Shown here: in pieces, positions 28,421-38,017 of the stretch
How the letters are laid out: every line of letters starts with the position of its first letter
How positions within the stretch are numbered: position 1 is the stretch's first letter
Assembly: GCF_037027445.1 (NCBI RefSeq)
Contig: NZ_JBANDL010000002.1
Coordinates: forward strand, 3,596,001 to 3,660,000
Direction of reading: 5' to 3'
Length of the DNA: 64,000 bases
From: Lysobacter firmicutimachus
GTDB taxonomy: Bacteria > Pseudomonadota > Gammaproteobacteria > Xanthomonadales > Xanthomonadaceae
Position numbers and translations under genes: made by a program
The notes under the pieces: generated by a model
Database searches by the model: none
Told to the model about the DNA's origin: nothing
Seen by the model: only the letters and a program-made list of their open reading frames with translations

Positions 28421-29848
28421 ATGACCGACCTGCACCCCCTGCCCACGGCGCCCGCCGCGGGCGCCGCCCGGCCGTCCACGCCCGGCGCCAAGAAACTGTT
28501 CATCGAGACCCACGGCTGCCAGATGAACGAGTACGACTCGGCCAAGATGGCCGACGTGCTCGCTGCCAGCGAAGGCCTGGAGCTCACCCAGGACGCCGCC
28601 GAGGCAGACGTCATCCTGATCAACACCTGCTCGATCCGCGAGAAGGCCCAGGAGAAGGTGTTCAGCCAGCTCGGCCGCTGGAAGCAGCTCAAGCAGGGCG
28701 GGCGCCCGGTCATCATCGGCGTCGGCGGCTGCGTCGCCTCGCAGGAGGGCGCGGCGATCGTCAAGCGCGCTCCGCACGTGGATCTGGTGTTCGGCCCGCA
28801 GACCCTGCACCGCCTGCCCGAGCTGATCCGCGCCAAGCGCGAGACCGGCCTGCCCCAGGTCGACATCAGCTTCCCGGAGATCGAGAAGTTCGACCGCCTG
28901 CCCGAGCCGCGCGCCGAAGGCCCCAGCGCCTTCGTCTCGATCATGGAAGGCTGCAGCAAGTACTGCTCGTTCTGCGTGGTGCCCTATACCCGCGGCGAGG
29001 AAGTCAGCCGGCCGTTCGAGGACGTGCTGGTCGAAGTCGCCCAGCTCTCCGGCCAGGGCGTGCGCGAGATCAACCTGCTCGGCCAGAACGTCAACGCCTA
29101 CCGCGGGCCGATGGCCGGCGAGGACGGCGCCGCCTCGGCGGAGGTCGCCGATCTCGGCCTGCTGATCCACACCATCGCCCAGATCGACGGCATCGACCGG
29201 ATCCGCTTCACCACCTCGCACCCGCTGGAGTTCAGCGACTCGCTGGTCGAGGCCTACCGCGACGTGCCGCAGCTGGCCGACTACCTGCACCTGCCGGTGC
29301 AGGCCGGCAGCGACCGCATCCTGGCGGCGATGAAGCGCGGCTACACCGCGCTGGAGTTCAAGCAGAAGATCCGCAAGCTGCGCGCGGTGCGCCCGAACAT
29401 CTCGATCTCCTCGGACTTCATCGTCGGCTTCCCCGGCGAGACCGAGGCCGACTTCGAGAAGACCATGAAGCTGATCGAGGACGTCGGCTTCGACCAGTCG
29501 TTCTCGTTCATCTATTCGCGCCGCCCGGGCACCCCGGCCGCGGACCTGGAAGACACCGTCTCCAGCGAGGAGAAGCACGCGCGCCTGTCGCGCCTGCAGG
29601 CGGCGATCAACGCCAATGCGGCGAAGATTTCCCAGGCCATGGTCGGCAGCGTGCAGACGGTGCTGGTCGAAGGCCCCTCGCGCAAGAACCCCAACGAGCT
29701 CACCGGCAAGACCGAGAACATGCGCTCGGTGAACTTCCCCGCCCCGCCGCGGCTGATCGGCCGGTTCGTCGACGTGCTGATCACCGAGGCCATGTCCAAC
29801 TCGCTGCGCGGCCGGGTGGTCACCGACCAGGACGCCGGCGCCGCCTGA
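28421..29848 (+). CDS. miaB: tRNA-2-methylthio-N6-dimethylallyladenosine synthase
   Basis: 475-residue radical SAM methylthiotransferase that converts i6A37 to ms2i6A37 in tRNAs reading UNN codons. The N-terminal MTTase domain holds the first cluster's cysteines ([29 protein letters not shown]), the radical SAM domain holds CSKYCSFC, and a TRAM domain sits at the C-terminus. The first ~20 residues are a Pro/Ala-rich extension. In E. coli miaB heads the miaB-ybeZ-ybeY-ybeX-lnt cluster; here it lies about 14.6 kb from phoH-ybeY, with unrelated genes in between. Confidence 0.97.
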   Translation: MTDLHPLPTAPAAGAARPSTPGAKKLFIETHGCQMNEYDSAKMADVLAASEGLELTQDAAEADVILINTCSIREKAQEKVFSQLGRWKQLKQGGRPVIIGVGGCVASQEGAAIVKRAPHVDLVFGPQTLHRLPELIRAKRETGLPQVDISFPEIEKFDRLPEPRAEGPSAFVSIMEGCSKYCSFCVVPYTRGEEVSRPFEDVLVEVAQLSGQGVREINLLGQNVNAYRGPMAGEDGAASAEVADLGLLIHTIAQIDGIDRIRFTTSHPLEFSDSLVEAYRDVPQLADYLHLPVQAGSDRILAAMKRGYTALEFKQKIRKLRAVRPNISISSDFIVGFPGETEADFEKTMKLIEDVGFDQSFSFIYSRRPGTPAADLEDTVSSEEKHARLSRLQAAINANAAKISQAMVGSVQTVLVEGPSRKNPNELTGKTENMRSVNFPAPPRLIGRFVDVLITEAMSNSLRGRVVTDQDAGAA

Positions 29849-29869
29849 CCCGCACCCGGAGACCTGCGC

Positions 29870-30367
29870 ATGGATCGCGACTTCAACATCCGCGAAATCG
29901 GCCCGGACGAATTCGAGCGCGTGTGGCCGATCTTCCGCGAGGTGCTGGCCCGCGGCGAGAGCTACAACTACCCCGCCGAACTGTCGATGGAGCGGGCGCG
30001 GGAGATGTGGACCAGCCCGCCCTACCGCAGCTTCGTCGCCGAGGGCGACGACGGCGAGGTGCTGGGTTGCTACAAGCTCGGCCCCAACTACGCCGGCCGC
30101 GGCGACCACATCGCCAACGCCAGCTACATGGTCGCCGAACGCTATTGGGGCAAGGGCATCGGCGCCGCCCTGTGCGCGCACTCGCTGGCCCAGGCCAGCC
30201 AGGCCGGCTTCGCCGCGATGCAGTTCAACTACGTGGTCAGCAGCAACGCCGCCGCGGTCAACCTGTGGCTCAAGCACGGCTTCGAGATCGTCGGCCGCGT
30301 GCCCGGCGCGTTCCGCCATGCCAGCCTGGGGCTGGTGGATGTGTTCGTGATGTATCGGCCGTTGTGA
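29870..30367 (+). CDS. GNAT family N-acetyltransferase
   Basis: 165-residue acetyltransferase with the acetyl-CoA pyrophosphate-binding motif RYWGKGIGAAL (motif A) near residue 90-100 and a downstream SNAAAVNLWLKHGFE segment typical of the family. It starts 22 bp after miaB with GGAG upstream, so it is probably co-transcribed. The substrate is unknown. A GGGGATT repeat starts 4 bp after its stop. Confidence 0.88.
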   Translation: MDRDFNIREIGPDEFERVWPIFREVLARGESYNYPAELSMERAREMWTSPPYRSFVAEGDDGEVLGCYKLGPNYAGRGDHIANASYMVAERYWGKGIGAALCAHSLAQASQAGFAAMQFNYVVSSNAAAVNLWLKHGFEIVGRVPGAFRHASLGLVDVFVMYRPL

Positions 30368-30370
30368 GGC

Positions 30371-30391
30371 GGGGATTGGGGATTGGGGATT
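30371..30391. repeat. GGGGATT tandem repeat, three units
   Basis: Three perfect GGGGATT units immediately after the GNAT stop; the same unit as at 9285-9325 in the opposite orientation. Confidence 0.8.
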
Positions 30392-30600
30392 CGTTGAAAG
30401 CGTGATGGGGAATCGCGAAAGCGGTGGAGGGTCGCGTCGCTAAGGCTGCCCAACTCCCGCTTATCTCCCTCCTGCCTCGCTCTTACCCCCTTATCTCGCC
30501 ATCGCCCTTCATCGCACCCTGGCCGCCTTTTCGTCGCGCGTCTGACAGCCACGTCGCGATCCTGGCCGCCTCCAACATCGTCGCGCCCTTGCCTACAGCC

Positions 30601-30628
30601 CGTCATTCCCGCGAAAGCGGGAATCCAG
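30601..30628. repeat. Palindromic REP-like element (ATTCCCGC-GAAA-GCGGGAAT)
   Basis: A perfect 8-bp stem with a GAAA tetraloop (30605-30624), in the context CGTCATTCCCGC...GGGAATCCAG. This palindrome family is known to be dispersed in many proteobacterial genomes. Confidence 0.75.
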
Positions 30629-30784
30629 GGCCGTTCGCGCGAGAACGCTTGAAGTCGGTGGATTTCCTCTTTCGTCGGGATGATGGACCGCAACGAAATC
30701 GCTGACGGCCCTGGCCTGCGAATACCCGGCTCCGCCGCAGCAAAGCGGAGCGCGCTCTTACCAGCGTTTGCACCCGAAAAGATC

Positions 30785-30812
30785 CCCGGCGCGCGACTGC
30801 GCGCGCGCCGGG
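30785..30812 (-). terminator. Terminator of the DUF1800-DUF1501 unit
   Basis: An 11-bp GC stem (CCCGGCGCGCG/CGCGCGCCGGG) followed on the minus strand by GATCTTTT, within 10 bp of the DUF1501 stop. Confidence 0.65.
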
Positions 30813-30816
30813 CCGG

Positions 30817-32211
30817 CTAGGCCATGAATCCAAGATCGCGCGAGTTGAAGTTGCCCAAGTTCGGGAAGATCAGATCCAGCTCGCTGTCGCCCACTCCGAA
30901 CCACCGGGCCAAGGTCGCCCCGTACTGGTCTACCGAGGTGGTCGGAATGATCTGGCCCCAGCCGGCGTCGTCGGCGCCGCCGTTGATCAGGGTCGGCATG
31001 GTGCCGAAGAATCGCCCGCCGCGCACCGCGCCGCCGACGATGAAGTGATGCCCGCCCCAGCCGTGATCGGAGCCGTCGCCGTTGGAGGACAAGGTGCGGC
31101 CGAAATCCGAAGCGGTGAACGCGGTGACCTTGTCGGCCACGCCGAGCTCGCCGGTGGCCGCGTGGAAAGCGGTCATCGCCTGCGACAGCCGCGCCAGCAA
31201 GCCGGGCTGATCGCCGAGCAGACTGTCGTGGTGGTCGAATCCGCCCATCGACACGAAAAACACCTGCCGCTTCAGGCCCAGCACCTCGCGCACCTTGATC
31301 AGCCGCGCCACCATCCGCAACTGGCTGCCCAGATCGGTGTCCGGAAACGCGGTCTGCAACGGCGCGGAGGCCTCCAGCGCCATCGCCACCGCCGAGGCGT
31401 TCTCGCGCGCGCGCCGGAACGCGCCGGCGTAACTGCGCCCGAACACGTGCGGCTGCGCGCCGGGCGCCATCAGCTCCAGAAAAGCGCGGCGGCTGTCGTC
31501 GTCCCACTCGAAGCGGCTGAACTGGCGCGGACCGTCGTTGCCGATCACGTACTGGCTGGACTGGCTCGCGCGCTGCAGGATGCTTTCGAAGTTCAACGAC
31601 ACCGACATCGGGATGAAGGCATCGGGATTGGCGTCGCGCAGCAGGTCGGCGATGTGCCCGGCCCAACCGAAACCGCGGCCCTCGCCGGTACGCGAGACCT
31701 GCCAATACTGTTGCTGATCGTTGTGCGAGAACAGCTGCGGCGGCAATTCGACCCTTTGATTGAGGTAGTCGGCCTTGCTGGTCGGCCGGATCAGGGTACC
31801 GACATTGCCCAGCACCGCCGCCTGCCCGCTGTTGAACAAGCCTTGCAGGCCGCCCATGCCGACCGGGTCATCCTCGGTGGTGCAGGCCTGCAAGCCGTAC
31901 TCCGCGCCGTCCGAAGCGCCGCCGCCGGCGCGCGCGACCAGGGGCAGCAGCCGGTCCTGATCGACCGCCAAGGTAGCGCGCGCGGCGCGGTACTGTTGAT
32001 AGTGGCCGTCGTCGCGCGGCACGATCATGTTCAACGAATCGTTGCCGCCGAACAGGAACACGCAGACCAGAGCCTTGTAATCGTCGAAGCGCGACGGGCC
32101 GTAAGCGTTGGCGGCCGCCTGCGCCAAGCGCAGATTGCCGAGCGCGGAATAAAGGCCGGCGCCGCCGAGCGCGGCGCAGATCGTGTTGGTCAGGAATTGC
32201 CGACGTTTCAT
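30817..32211 (-). CDS. DUF1501 family secreted protein
   Basis: 464-residue protein with a Tat-like N-terminus (MKRRQFLTNTICAALGG) and the DUF1501 signature (VFLFGGNDSLNMIVP; MGGFDHHDSLLGDQ; TASDFGRTLSSNGDGSDHGWGGHH). The DUF1501 fold belongs to the alkaline phosphatase/sulfatase-like superfamily; the His/Asp-rich motifs may bind metal, but no reaction is established. It lies 23 bp downstream of a DUF1800 gene, the usual pairing. Export by Tat suggests folding and cofactor loading in the cytoplasm before it works outside. Confidence 0.9.
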   Translation of the reverse strand: MKRRQFLTNTICAALGGAGLYSALGNLRLAQAAANAYGPSRFDDYKALVCVFLFGGNDSLNMIVPRDDGHYQQYRAARATLAVDQDRLLPLVARAGGGASDGAEYGLQACTTEDDPVGMGGLQGLFNSGQAAVLGNVGTLIRPTSKADYLNQRVELPPQLFSHNDQQQYWQVSRTGEGRGFGWAGHIADLLRDANPDAFIPMSVSLNFESILQRASQSSQYVIGNDGPRQFSRFEWDDDSRRAFLELMAPGAQPHVFGRSYAGAFRRARENASAVAMALEASAPLQTAFPDTDLGSQLRMVARLIKVREVLGLKRQVFFVSMGGFDHHDSLLGDQPGLLARLSQAMTAFHAATGELGVADKVTAFTASDFGRTLSSNGDGSDHGWGGHHFIVGGAVRGGRFFGTMPTLINGGADDAGWGQIIPTTSVDQYGATLARWFGVGDSELDLIFPNLGNFNSRDLGFMA

Positions 32212-32234
32212 GGGTGCTATCTCCGTATTCCGGC

Positions 32235-34061
32235 TTACTTCTGCACGATGTAATCGGGCGAGTTGACGATCAGGTACAACGCCTCCTGCACCCGCAGGCG
32301 CTTGGCCGCGGTGGTATTGGCCGGCATGGCGGTCAACCGCTGGGTCAGCACTTGCTTCATCCGGTCGCTAATCTGCCCCGACAGGAACAGCGCGTCGTAA
32401 CGCGCGATCAACGCGGGAATGTCGTGCGCAACCGCGACCTCCGCGCTGAGGTCGATCGCCACCTCGTCGTTGCCGATGCCTTCCGGATTGCCGACGTAGG
32501 CGTCGAAAATCTTCCTCATCAGATAGCTTTCGTTGGCCGGCATCATGTAATCGGTCGCCAACTGCAGTTCCGGCGCCACCAGTCCCAGACTCTGCGGCTC
32601 GCCGTTGGGGCTGTAGCGCGGGCTGAAGAAGTTGAACACCGACGGCGCATACATCGGCACCTGGCCGAGGTAGTTGTCGACGCTCCAGAACTCCTCGGTG
32701 TGCCCGCTCTTGGACTTGCCCTTGAGCGCGCGCCACAGATGGGTCAGGCGCAGGATCGGCTCGCGCACCTTGCCGAAATGCGCCGGTTGCGCGGCCGGAT
32801 CGCGCGCTTCGGGATCGAGCAAAATCGCGCTGACCACCGCGCGCAGGTCGCCGCGCACGCCCTGGCCGTTGTCGTTGAACGCCGCCGCGACGCGGCCGAC
32901 GTAGGCCGGGCTGGGATTGCTGGTCACCAGCCGCTGGATCAACTGCTTGCCGATGAACGGCCCCACGTTGGGATGATTGAAGATATTGTCCAGCGCCGCG
33001 CTCAGGTCGCTACGGCCGCTGCCGCCGGCGGCGAGCTTGCCGGCCGGCAGGCTCACGCCGGGATACAGCAGCAACTGCTTCTCCTGCGCCGAGGCGTGGT
33101 ACGCCGCATGGTTCTCCATCGGCGACACCCAGGCCGGCGCGGTGATGTCGTAGAAATAGCAGTCGAACGAGCCTTCGGCCTGGCAGCCCTTGAAGGTCCA
33201 GCCGGTGAACACGTGGGCGAACCCCCTGACGGTGTCCTGGCCGTAGGTCGGGATGGGCTGCTGCTGCGCATCGAGCAGCGGCGTTCCGTCTTGATTGAGC
33301 TGGACCAGGCCGACGCTGAACAACTGCATCACTTCGCGCGCGAAGTTCTCGTCGGGACGGATGTTGTTGACCGGATCGGGCTTCCGGTTCTGCAGCATCG
33401 ACAGATAGATGCCCATCACCGGATGCAGCGTCACGTCCTCGAGCAAGGTGCGGTAGTTGCCGAACGCATCGCGGGCCAAGGTGTCGTAGTAATGGGTCAT
33501 CCCATACGTTGCGTGATACAGCGGATCGGAGGTCGCATCGGACACCACCATGATCTGGCTGAGCGCGAACGCCACCCGCTGGCGCAGTTGATCGCGGTGC
33601 ACGATCTGGGTCGGCTTGATCGGGTCTTTGCCGCCGACGGCGTTGACGAACCACGCGTCCAGCCGCCAATCGCGGCTGTAGTCGTCGGGTCGGCGCGCCC
33701 TGGCGTTCTTGAGGAACGTCAATTGCGAAGACACCGGGAAGCCGATCTGCTCGTTGATCCAGGCGGTGTAGCCGATCTGCTTGAGCCGGTCGATGTCCTC
33801 GCGGGTCGGTCCGAACGTGGCCTGGGCGAGGAAGCGCGCGGCTTCGCCGTCGGTCGCTGGAATGTCGGCGAACCGCGCCGCAGGCGCAGCGCCGATCGCG
33901 TCGCGGTCGCTGCGCAGTTGCAGCGCATCCGGCGCGCCGGGGTACGGCCCGTAGTGGTCGGGCATCGGCGTGACGCCGCGCAAGGCGATGAAGATGCCCA
34001 GCGCTAGCAACAGGCGCGACGATGCGCCCATCCGCGCCGCGCGCAGAAGTGTCGATTTCAT
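32235..34061 (-). CDS. DUF1800 family secreted protein
   Basis: 608 residues with an N-terminal hydrophobic segment (SSRLLLALGIFIALRG) acting as signal peptide or anchor. DUF1800 signatures are RFLAQATFGPTREDI, NEQIGFP, LRQRVAFALSQIMVVSD, DENFAREVMQLFSVGL and VRGFAHVFTGWTF. The family is almost always encoded beside DUF1501; its biochemical role is unknown. The pair is terminated after DUF1501. Upstream (34062-34306) no gene is seen. Confidence 0.9.
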   Translation of the reverse strand: MKSTLLRAARMGASSRLLLALGIFIALRGVTPMPDHYGPYPGAPDALQLRSDRDAIGAAPAARFADIPATDGEAARFLAQATFGPTREDIDRLKQIGYTAWINEQIGFPVSSQLTFLKNARARRPDDYSRDWRLDAWFVNAVGGKDPIKPTQIVHRDQLRQRVAFALSQIMVVSDATSDPLYHATYGMTHYYDTLARDAFGNYRTLLEDVTLHPVMGIYLSMLQNRKPDPVNNIRPDENFAREVMQLFSVGLVQLNQDGTPLLDAQQQPIPTYGQDTVRGFAHVFTGWTFKGCQAEGSFDCYFYDITAPAWVSPMENHAAYHASAQEKQLLLYPGVSLPAGKLAAGGSGRSDLSAALDNIFNHPNVGPFIGKQLIQRLVTSNPSPAYVGRVAAAFNDNGQGVRGDLRAVVSAILLDPEARDPAAQPAHFGKVREPILRLTHLWRALKGKSKSGHTEEFWSVDNYLGQVPMYAPSVFNFFSPRYSPNGEPQSLGLVAPELQLATDYMMPANESYLMRKIFDAYVGNPEGIGNDEVAIDLSAEVAVAHDIPALIARYDALFLSGQISDRMKQVLTQRLTAMPANTTAAKRLRVQEALYLIVNSPDYIVQK

Positions 34062-34306
34062 TGCAGGCCCCCAAGGCTGGCTGTTCGGCAGCGATGCTAG
34101 GGGCGACGCCGGCGCCGGAATTTGATCGGCGACGCGTTTTCCATTGGAAACACAACCAAATCCGGATTGACAATCACGGAATTACGCGGCCGTGACAATC
34201 GTCATCGGCGCCGCGTGATCGTCGCTTGCCGCCGCGCGGGCGGCAGCGCACCTCGGCTTTCGGCGAGCGCGCGACGACGCACGCGCGGCGGTCGCGGCGA
34301 CGACGC

Positions 34307-35392
34307 TCAGTCCAGGCGCTTGCGGAACCGCGCCACCGCCAGGCTCATCATCGTCGCGATGAACCCGACCAGGTAGAGCACGTCCTGCCACAGCTCCCAC
34401 AGGCTGGCGCCGCGCAGCATCACCCCGCGGATCAAGCGTAGGAAATGGGTCATCGGCAGCACTTCGGCCAACCACTGCGCGACCCGCGGCATGCCCGCGT
34501 AGGGAAACATGAAGCCCGACAGCAGGATCGACGGCAACAGGATGAACACCGTCATCTGCATGGCCTGGAACTGCGAAGCGGCCTTGGTCGAGATCATCAG
34601 GCCCAGGGTCAGATTGGCCAGGATCAGCAGGATCGCCGCCAGGTAGACGTCGAGCACGCTGCCGCGGATCGGCACCTGGAACAGCCACAGCCCGAGCAGG
34701 ATCACCACCGTGGTCTGGATCAGCCCGATCAACGCGTACGGCAACACCTTGCCGACCATCAGTTCGGTGCGGCTGACCGGGGTGGTGATCAGCAGTTCCA
34801 TGTTGCCGCGCTCGCGCTCGCGCACGATCGCCACCGAGGTGAACATGACCATGGTCATGGTCAGGATCACGCCGATCAGGCCCGGCACGATGTTGACCGG
34901 CGAGCGCCGCTCCGGGTTGTAGAACGACACCACGCCGATCGGCGCGGCCTTGCGTGGCGCGGCCACGCCGTCGATCGGCAATTGCGCGAGTTGCACCGCC
35001 GCGCTCTGCACCACCGTGTCGCTGCCGTCGACCAGCACCTGCACCGCTTCGCGGCCGTCGATGCGCCGCCGCTCGAAATCCGCCGGCACGCTGACGCCGA
35101 CGCTGATCTCGCCGCGACGCAGCATCGCCATCAGCTGCTCGGGGGTGTCGGCCGTCGCCACCGGCCGGATGACCCCGGTCGCGACCATGTCCATGACCAC
35201 CGCGCGCGAGCCGGCGGTGCCCGACTGATCGGCGACCGCCGCGGTGAGCCCGCGCGGATTGAGGTTGATCGCGTAGCCGAACAACACCAGCTGCCCGACC
35301 GGAATCATCACGATCATCGCCAGGGTGATGCGGTCGCGGCGCAATTGCCGGACCTCCTTGAGCACGATCGCCCACAGCCGCCGCAGATTCAT
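34307..35392 (-). CDS. ABC-2 type efflux permease
   Basis: 361 residues from the ATG at 35392, which overlaps the ATPase stop by 4 bp. Topology is that of YhhJ/YbhR-like permeases: one N-terminal helix (IVMIPVGQLVLFGYAI), a large periplasmic domain (about 45-170), then five C-terminal helices with the ABC2 signature VRERERGNMELLITTP. Last gene of a TetR-HlyD-ABC-permease operon. E. coli ybhGFSR has two permease genes; only one is present here, so the pump is probably a permease homodimer. Substrate unknown; drug or envelope-compound efflux is likely by analogy. Confidence 0.9.
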   Translation of the reverse strand: MNLRRLWAIVLKEVRQLRRDRITLAMIVMIPVGQLVLFGYAINLNPRGLTAAVADQSGTAGSRAVVMDMVATGVIRPVATADTPEQLMAMLRRGEISVGVSVPADFERRRIDGREAVQVLVDGSDTVVQSAAVQLAQLPIDGVAAPRKAAPIGVVSFYNPERRSPVNIVPGLIGVILTMTMVMFTSVAIVRERERGNMELLITTPVSRTELMVGKVLPYALIGLIQTTVVILLGLWLFQVPIRGSVLDVYLAAILLILANLTLGLMISTKAASQFQAMQMTVFILLPSILLSGFMFPYAGMPRVAQWLAEVLPMTHFLRLIRGVMLRGASLWELWQDVLYLVGFIATMMSLAVARFRKRLD

Positions 35393-36360
35393 GATCCGCT
35401 CTCCGCGTCCGCCGCGCGCCGCTCGCGGCCGCGGGTGGCCGAAACGAACACGTCTTCGAGATTGGGTTTGGCCCGGCCGACCTCGGCCTCCAGGCCGGCC
35501 GCGCGCAGGGCGTCGCGCAGCACGCGTTCGCCGACCCGCGCATCGGCCAGCAACACGCGCAGGGCATTGCCGACCTGCGCCACGCTGAGCACGCCGTCGA
35601 GATCGACCAACACCCGCTGCGCCCTGCGCGGCTGCGCCGCCAGCACTTCGACCGCGCGGCCGTCGAGCTGGCCGGCGAGTTCGGCCGGGGTGCCGTCGGC
35701 GACCAGCACGCCGCGGTCGAGAATGGCCAGGCGATGGCAGCGCTCGGCTTCGTCCATGTAATGGGTCGAAACCAGCAAGGTGGTGCCGGCGTCGGCGAGC
35801 TCGAACAGCTTCTCCCAGAAGTCGCGTCGCGATTCCGGATCGACCGCGCTGGTGGGTTCGTCGAGGAACAGCAGCTCGGGCTCGTGGATCACGGCGCCGG
35901 CCAGGGCCAGGCGTTGCTTCTGCCCCCCGCTCATGGTGCCGGCGAGTTGCTTCTGGCGGTCGCCGAAGTGGTATTGCTCGATCAGCTCGTCGACGCGCTT
36001 GCGCGCGCGCTCGCGCGGCAACTCCTGCACCGCGGCCAGGAATTCCAGGTTCTCGCGCACGCTGAGGTCTTCGAACAGCGAGAACTTCTGGGTCATGTAG
36101 CCGATCCGCCGGCGCAACGCCTCGGCCTGGGCCGGGATCTTCAGCCCCAGCACTTCGATCTCGCCTTCGCTGGGAGTCAACAGGCCGCACAGCATGCGGA
36201 TGGTGGTCGACTTGCCGGAGCCGTTCGGGCCCAGGAAGCCGTACACGCAGGCGCGAGGCACGCTCAGGTCGACCCGGTCGACCGCGCGCAGCGAGCCGAA
36301 CTGTTTGCTCATGCCGCGTGCGCGGATGACCCACGCAGCGCTTTCGGGCAGCGCGCTCAT
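35389..36360 (-). CDS. ABC efflux transporter ATP-binding protein
   Basis: 323 residues with one ATPase domain: Walker A GPNGSGKST near residue 45, signature MSGGQKQRL, Walker B LLFLDEPTS, and H-loop STHYMDEAE. About 90 C-terminal residues form the DUF4162-like tail typical of drug or polysaccharide exporters. Start at 36360 overlaps the hlyD stop; its stop overlaps the permease start. It powers the pump with the HlyD-type adaptor and ABC-2 permease next to it. Unlike E. coli YbhF, it has one ATPase domain, not two. Confidence 0.93.
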   Translation of the reverse strand: MSALPESAAWVIRARGMSKQFGSLRAVDRVDLSVPRACVYGFLGPNGSGKSTTIRMLCGLLTPSEGEIEVLGLKIPAQAEALRRRIGYMTQKFSLFEDLSVRENLEFLAAVQELPRERARKRVDELIEQYHFGDRQKQLAGTMSGGQKQRLALAGAVIHEPELLFLDEPTSAVDPESRRDFWEKLFELADAGTTLLVSTHYMDEAERCHRLAILDRGVLVADGTPAELAGQLDGRAVEVLAAQPRRAQRVLVDLDGVLSVAQVGNALRVLLADARVGERVLRDALRAAGLEAEVGRAKPNLEDVFVSATRGRERRAADAESGS

Positions 36361-37331
36361 CGCGCGAACTCGACCCGCACCGGCAGCCCGGCCGGCAGCG
36401 CGACCGCATCGGCCTCGGTGAACTCCACTTCGGCCAGATAGCTCAGGCGCGCCGCGTCCTCGCCGGTGAGCGCGTAGTACGGCGTGAAACTGGGCTCGCT
36501 GCGGATCATCCGCACGCGGCCGGTCCAGGCGCGCTCGCGGCCTTCGATGCGGATCCGCGCATTGCCGCCGACGCGGACATCGGCGCGGATCGTCTCGGGC
36601 ACGTAGACCCGCGCATAAGGACGCTCGCCGACCAGCATCACCGCCAGCGGCGCGCCGACCGGGGCCTGATCGCCGAGCTTGTACGGCAGGCTGTCGACCA
36701 CGCCGTCGCGCGGCGCCAGCACGTCGAGCTTGGTCAGGCTGATCGCCTGCGTCGCGGCCTGGGCCTGCGCGGCGGCGAGCGCGGCGCGGCCCTGGGCGAT
36801 GCGTTCGCGGCGGGTGCCGTGCTCGAGTTCGAGCAGCGCGGCCTGCGCCGCGCGCACCCGCGCCTGGGCATTGCCGGCGGCGGCGCGGGCACGATCGACC
36901 TCGGCCGCGGCGATCAGGCGCTGCAAGCCCAGCGGCTGCACCCGCGCGTAATAGGCAGCCGCATCGCGCGCCTGCGCCTGCGTCGCGGCGACGTTCGCGC
37001 GCGCTTGTTCGATGCTTTCGCTGCGCGCGCCGGCCTCCAGTTCGGCCAGCGCATCGGCCGACTGCTGCGCCTGCGCCTGCGCCGCCTCGGCCTGGGCCCG
37101 GCTGCGATCGGCTTCCAGTTGCAGCAAGCGCGCGCCGGCGCGCACGCGCTGGCCTTCGCGCACATCGATCCGCACCACTTTCTCGGCGACCGGTGCCGGC
37201 AGCGTGACCCGGTCCCACTCCAGGGTGCCCAGCGCCTGCGGCGCGCGCTCGCCGCAACCGGCGATCAGCAAGACGGTCAACGCGGTCAACACGCGCACCA
37301 TGACGGTTCGGGAAATCGGGCGAGTGGTCAT
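36357..37331 (-). CDS. HlyD/YbhG family membrane-fusion lipoprotein
   Basis: 324 residues. An N-terminal signal ends in lipobox IAGC (near residue 25), so it is probably lipid-anchored in the inner membrane. A biotinyl-lipoyl-like half-motif (VVRIDVREGQRVRAGARLLQLE) flanks a long Ala/Gln/Arg coiled coil (about 75-215), followed by the second lipoyl half (LDVLAPRDGVVDSLPYKLG) and a beta-barrel. This is the YbhG/YhiI layout of adaptors that link ABC pumps to an outer membrane channel. Both junctions are 4-bp overlaps with tetR and the ATPase gene. The outer channel gene is not in the window. Confidence 0.9.
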   Translation of the reverse strand: MTTRPISRTVMVRVLTALTVLLIAGCGERAPQALGTLEWDRVTLPAPVAEKVVRIDVREGQRVRAGARLLQLEADRSRAQAEAAQAQAQQSADALAELEAGARSESIEQARANVAATQAQARDAAAYYARVQPLGLQRLIAAAEVDRARAAAGNAQARVRAAQAALLELEHGTRRERIAQGRAALAAAQAQAATQAISLTKLDVLAPRDGVVDSLPYKLGDQAPVGAPLAVMLVGERPYARVYVPETIRADVRVGGNARIRIEGRERAWTGRVRMIRSEPSFTPYYALTGEDAARLSYLAEVEFTEADAVALPAGLPVRVEFAR

Positions 37332-38008
37332 GGTTGCAGTCCGCGATCGAGCAGGGCCAATGCGTGCCGGCGTTGCCGGTCCAGATCGAGATCGTCGGCA
37401 TCGAACAGATGGCGCCAGATCGGCGCGCTCGCCGCCGGGAACAGGGTCAGGCCGATCAGGCTGACCATCAGCAGGCGCGGGTCGAGATCGGGGTTGATCT
37501 TGCCCTCGGCCTGGGCCTGGGCGAAGCGCGCCGCCATCATCTTCGGCAAGGCCGGCGCGATTTGCTGGAACAGCACGCTTTCGCGCAGCGCCCCGCCCTC
37601 GCACAGCACTTCGCGCACCCACAGCGACGGCAGCCAGGGATGCGCGGCGACGATCCGGCCCATGCCAGCGACGAAGCCGCCGATCAGGTCGAACACGTCG
37701 CCCTCGCCGGCCGCGCTTCCGCGCAGGCTCATGAACACCGGCAGCAGGCGCTCGCCGACTACCGCCTGTTGCAGCTGCTCCTTGTCGCCGAAGTAGTAAT
37801 GCAGCAGCGCCGGGTTGACCCCGGCTTCGGCTGCGATCGCGCGCAACGAGGTCGCGGCGATGCCCTGGCGGGCGTAACAGGCGATCGCCGCGTCGAGCAG
37901 GCGCTCGCGCAGGTCGGGGTTGTCCGCCGCCGCCGGCCGCCCGGGGGCGCGGCGCACGGCGGCGGTCTTGCGCGGTCGTCCGCGCGGCTTGGGGGCTGAC
38001 GGGTCCAT
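37328..38008 (-). CDS. TetR family regulator (CecR/YbiH-like), first gene of the efflux operon
   Basis: 226 residues: a basic Pro/Arg-rich lead (AT-hook-like PRGRPRK near residue 8), a TetR HTH (LLDAAIACYARQGIAATS... LLHYYFGDKEQL, about 35-85) and a CecR-like C-terminal domain. CecR regulates ybhGFSR in E. coli, and the gene order here is the same: regulator, adaptor, ATPase, permease. Its stop overlaps hlyD by 4 bp, so the regulator probably controls its own operon. The only AT-rich palindromic patch nearby lies 10-29 bp upstream of its ATG. No Shine-Dalgarno sequence is seen before the ATG at 38008. Confidence 0.92.
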   Translation of the reverse strand: MDPSAPKPRGRPRKTAAVRRAPGRPAAADNPDLRERLLDAAIACYARQGIAATSLRAIAAEAGVNPALLHYYFGDKEQLQQAVVGERLLPVFMSLRGSAAGEGDVFDLIGGFVAGMGRIVAAHPWLPSLWVREVLCEGGALRESVLFQQIAPALPKMMAARFAQAQAEGKINPDLDPRLLMVSLIGLTLFPAASAPIWRHLFDADDLDLDRQRRHALALLDRGLQP

Positions 38009-38017
38009 GCGCCATAT

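Larger units (their letters stand above)
30368..30816. other. Intergenic region with repeats
   Basis: 449 bp between convergent genes. It contains a GGGGATT array (30371-30391), a palindromic repeat (30601-30628), a short element CCCGGCTCCGCCGCaGCAAA near 30726 that has a near-copy at 57921, and the DUF1501 terminator. Short open frames exist but show no gene-like features. Confidence 0.65.

Noticed and set aside
36357..38015. Extended frames making HlyD, ABC and permease proteins much longer at the N-terminus
   Set aside because: The extensions are antiphase readings of the preceding genes; family N-termini and 4-bp overlaps fix the starts.
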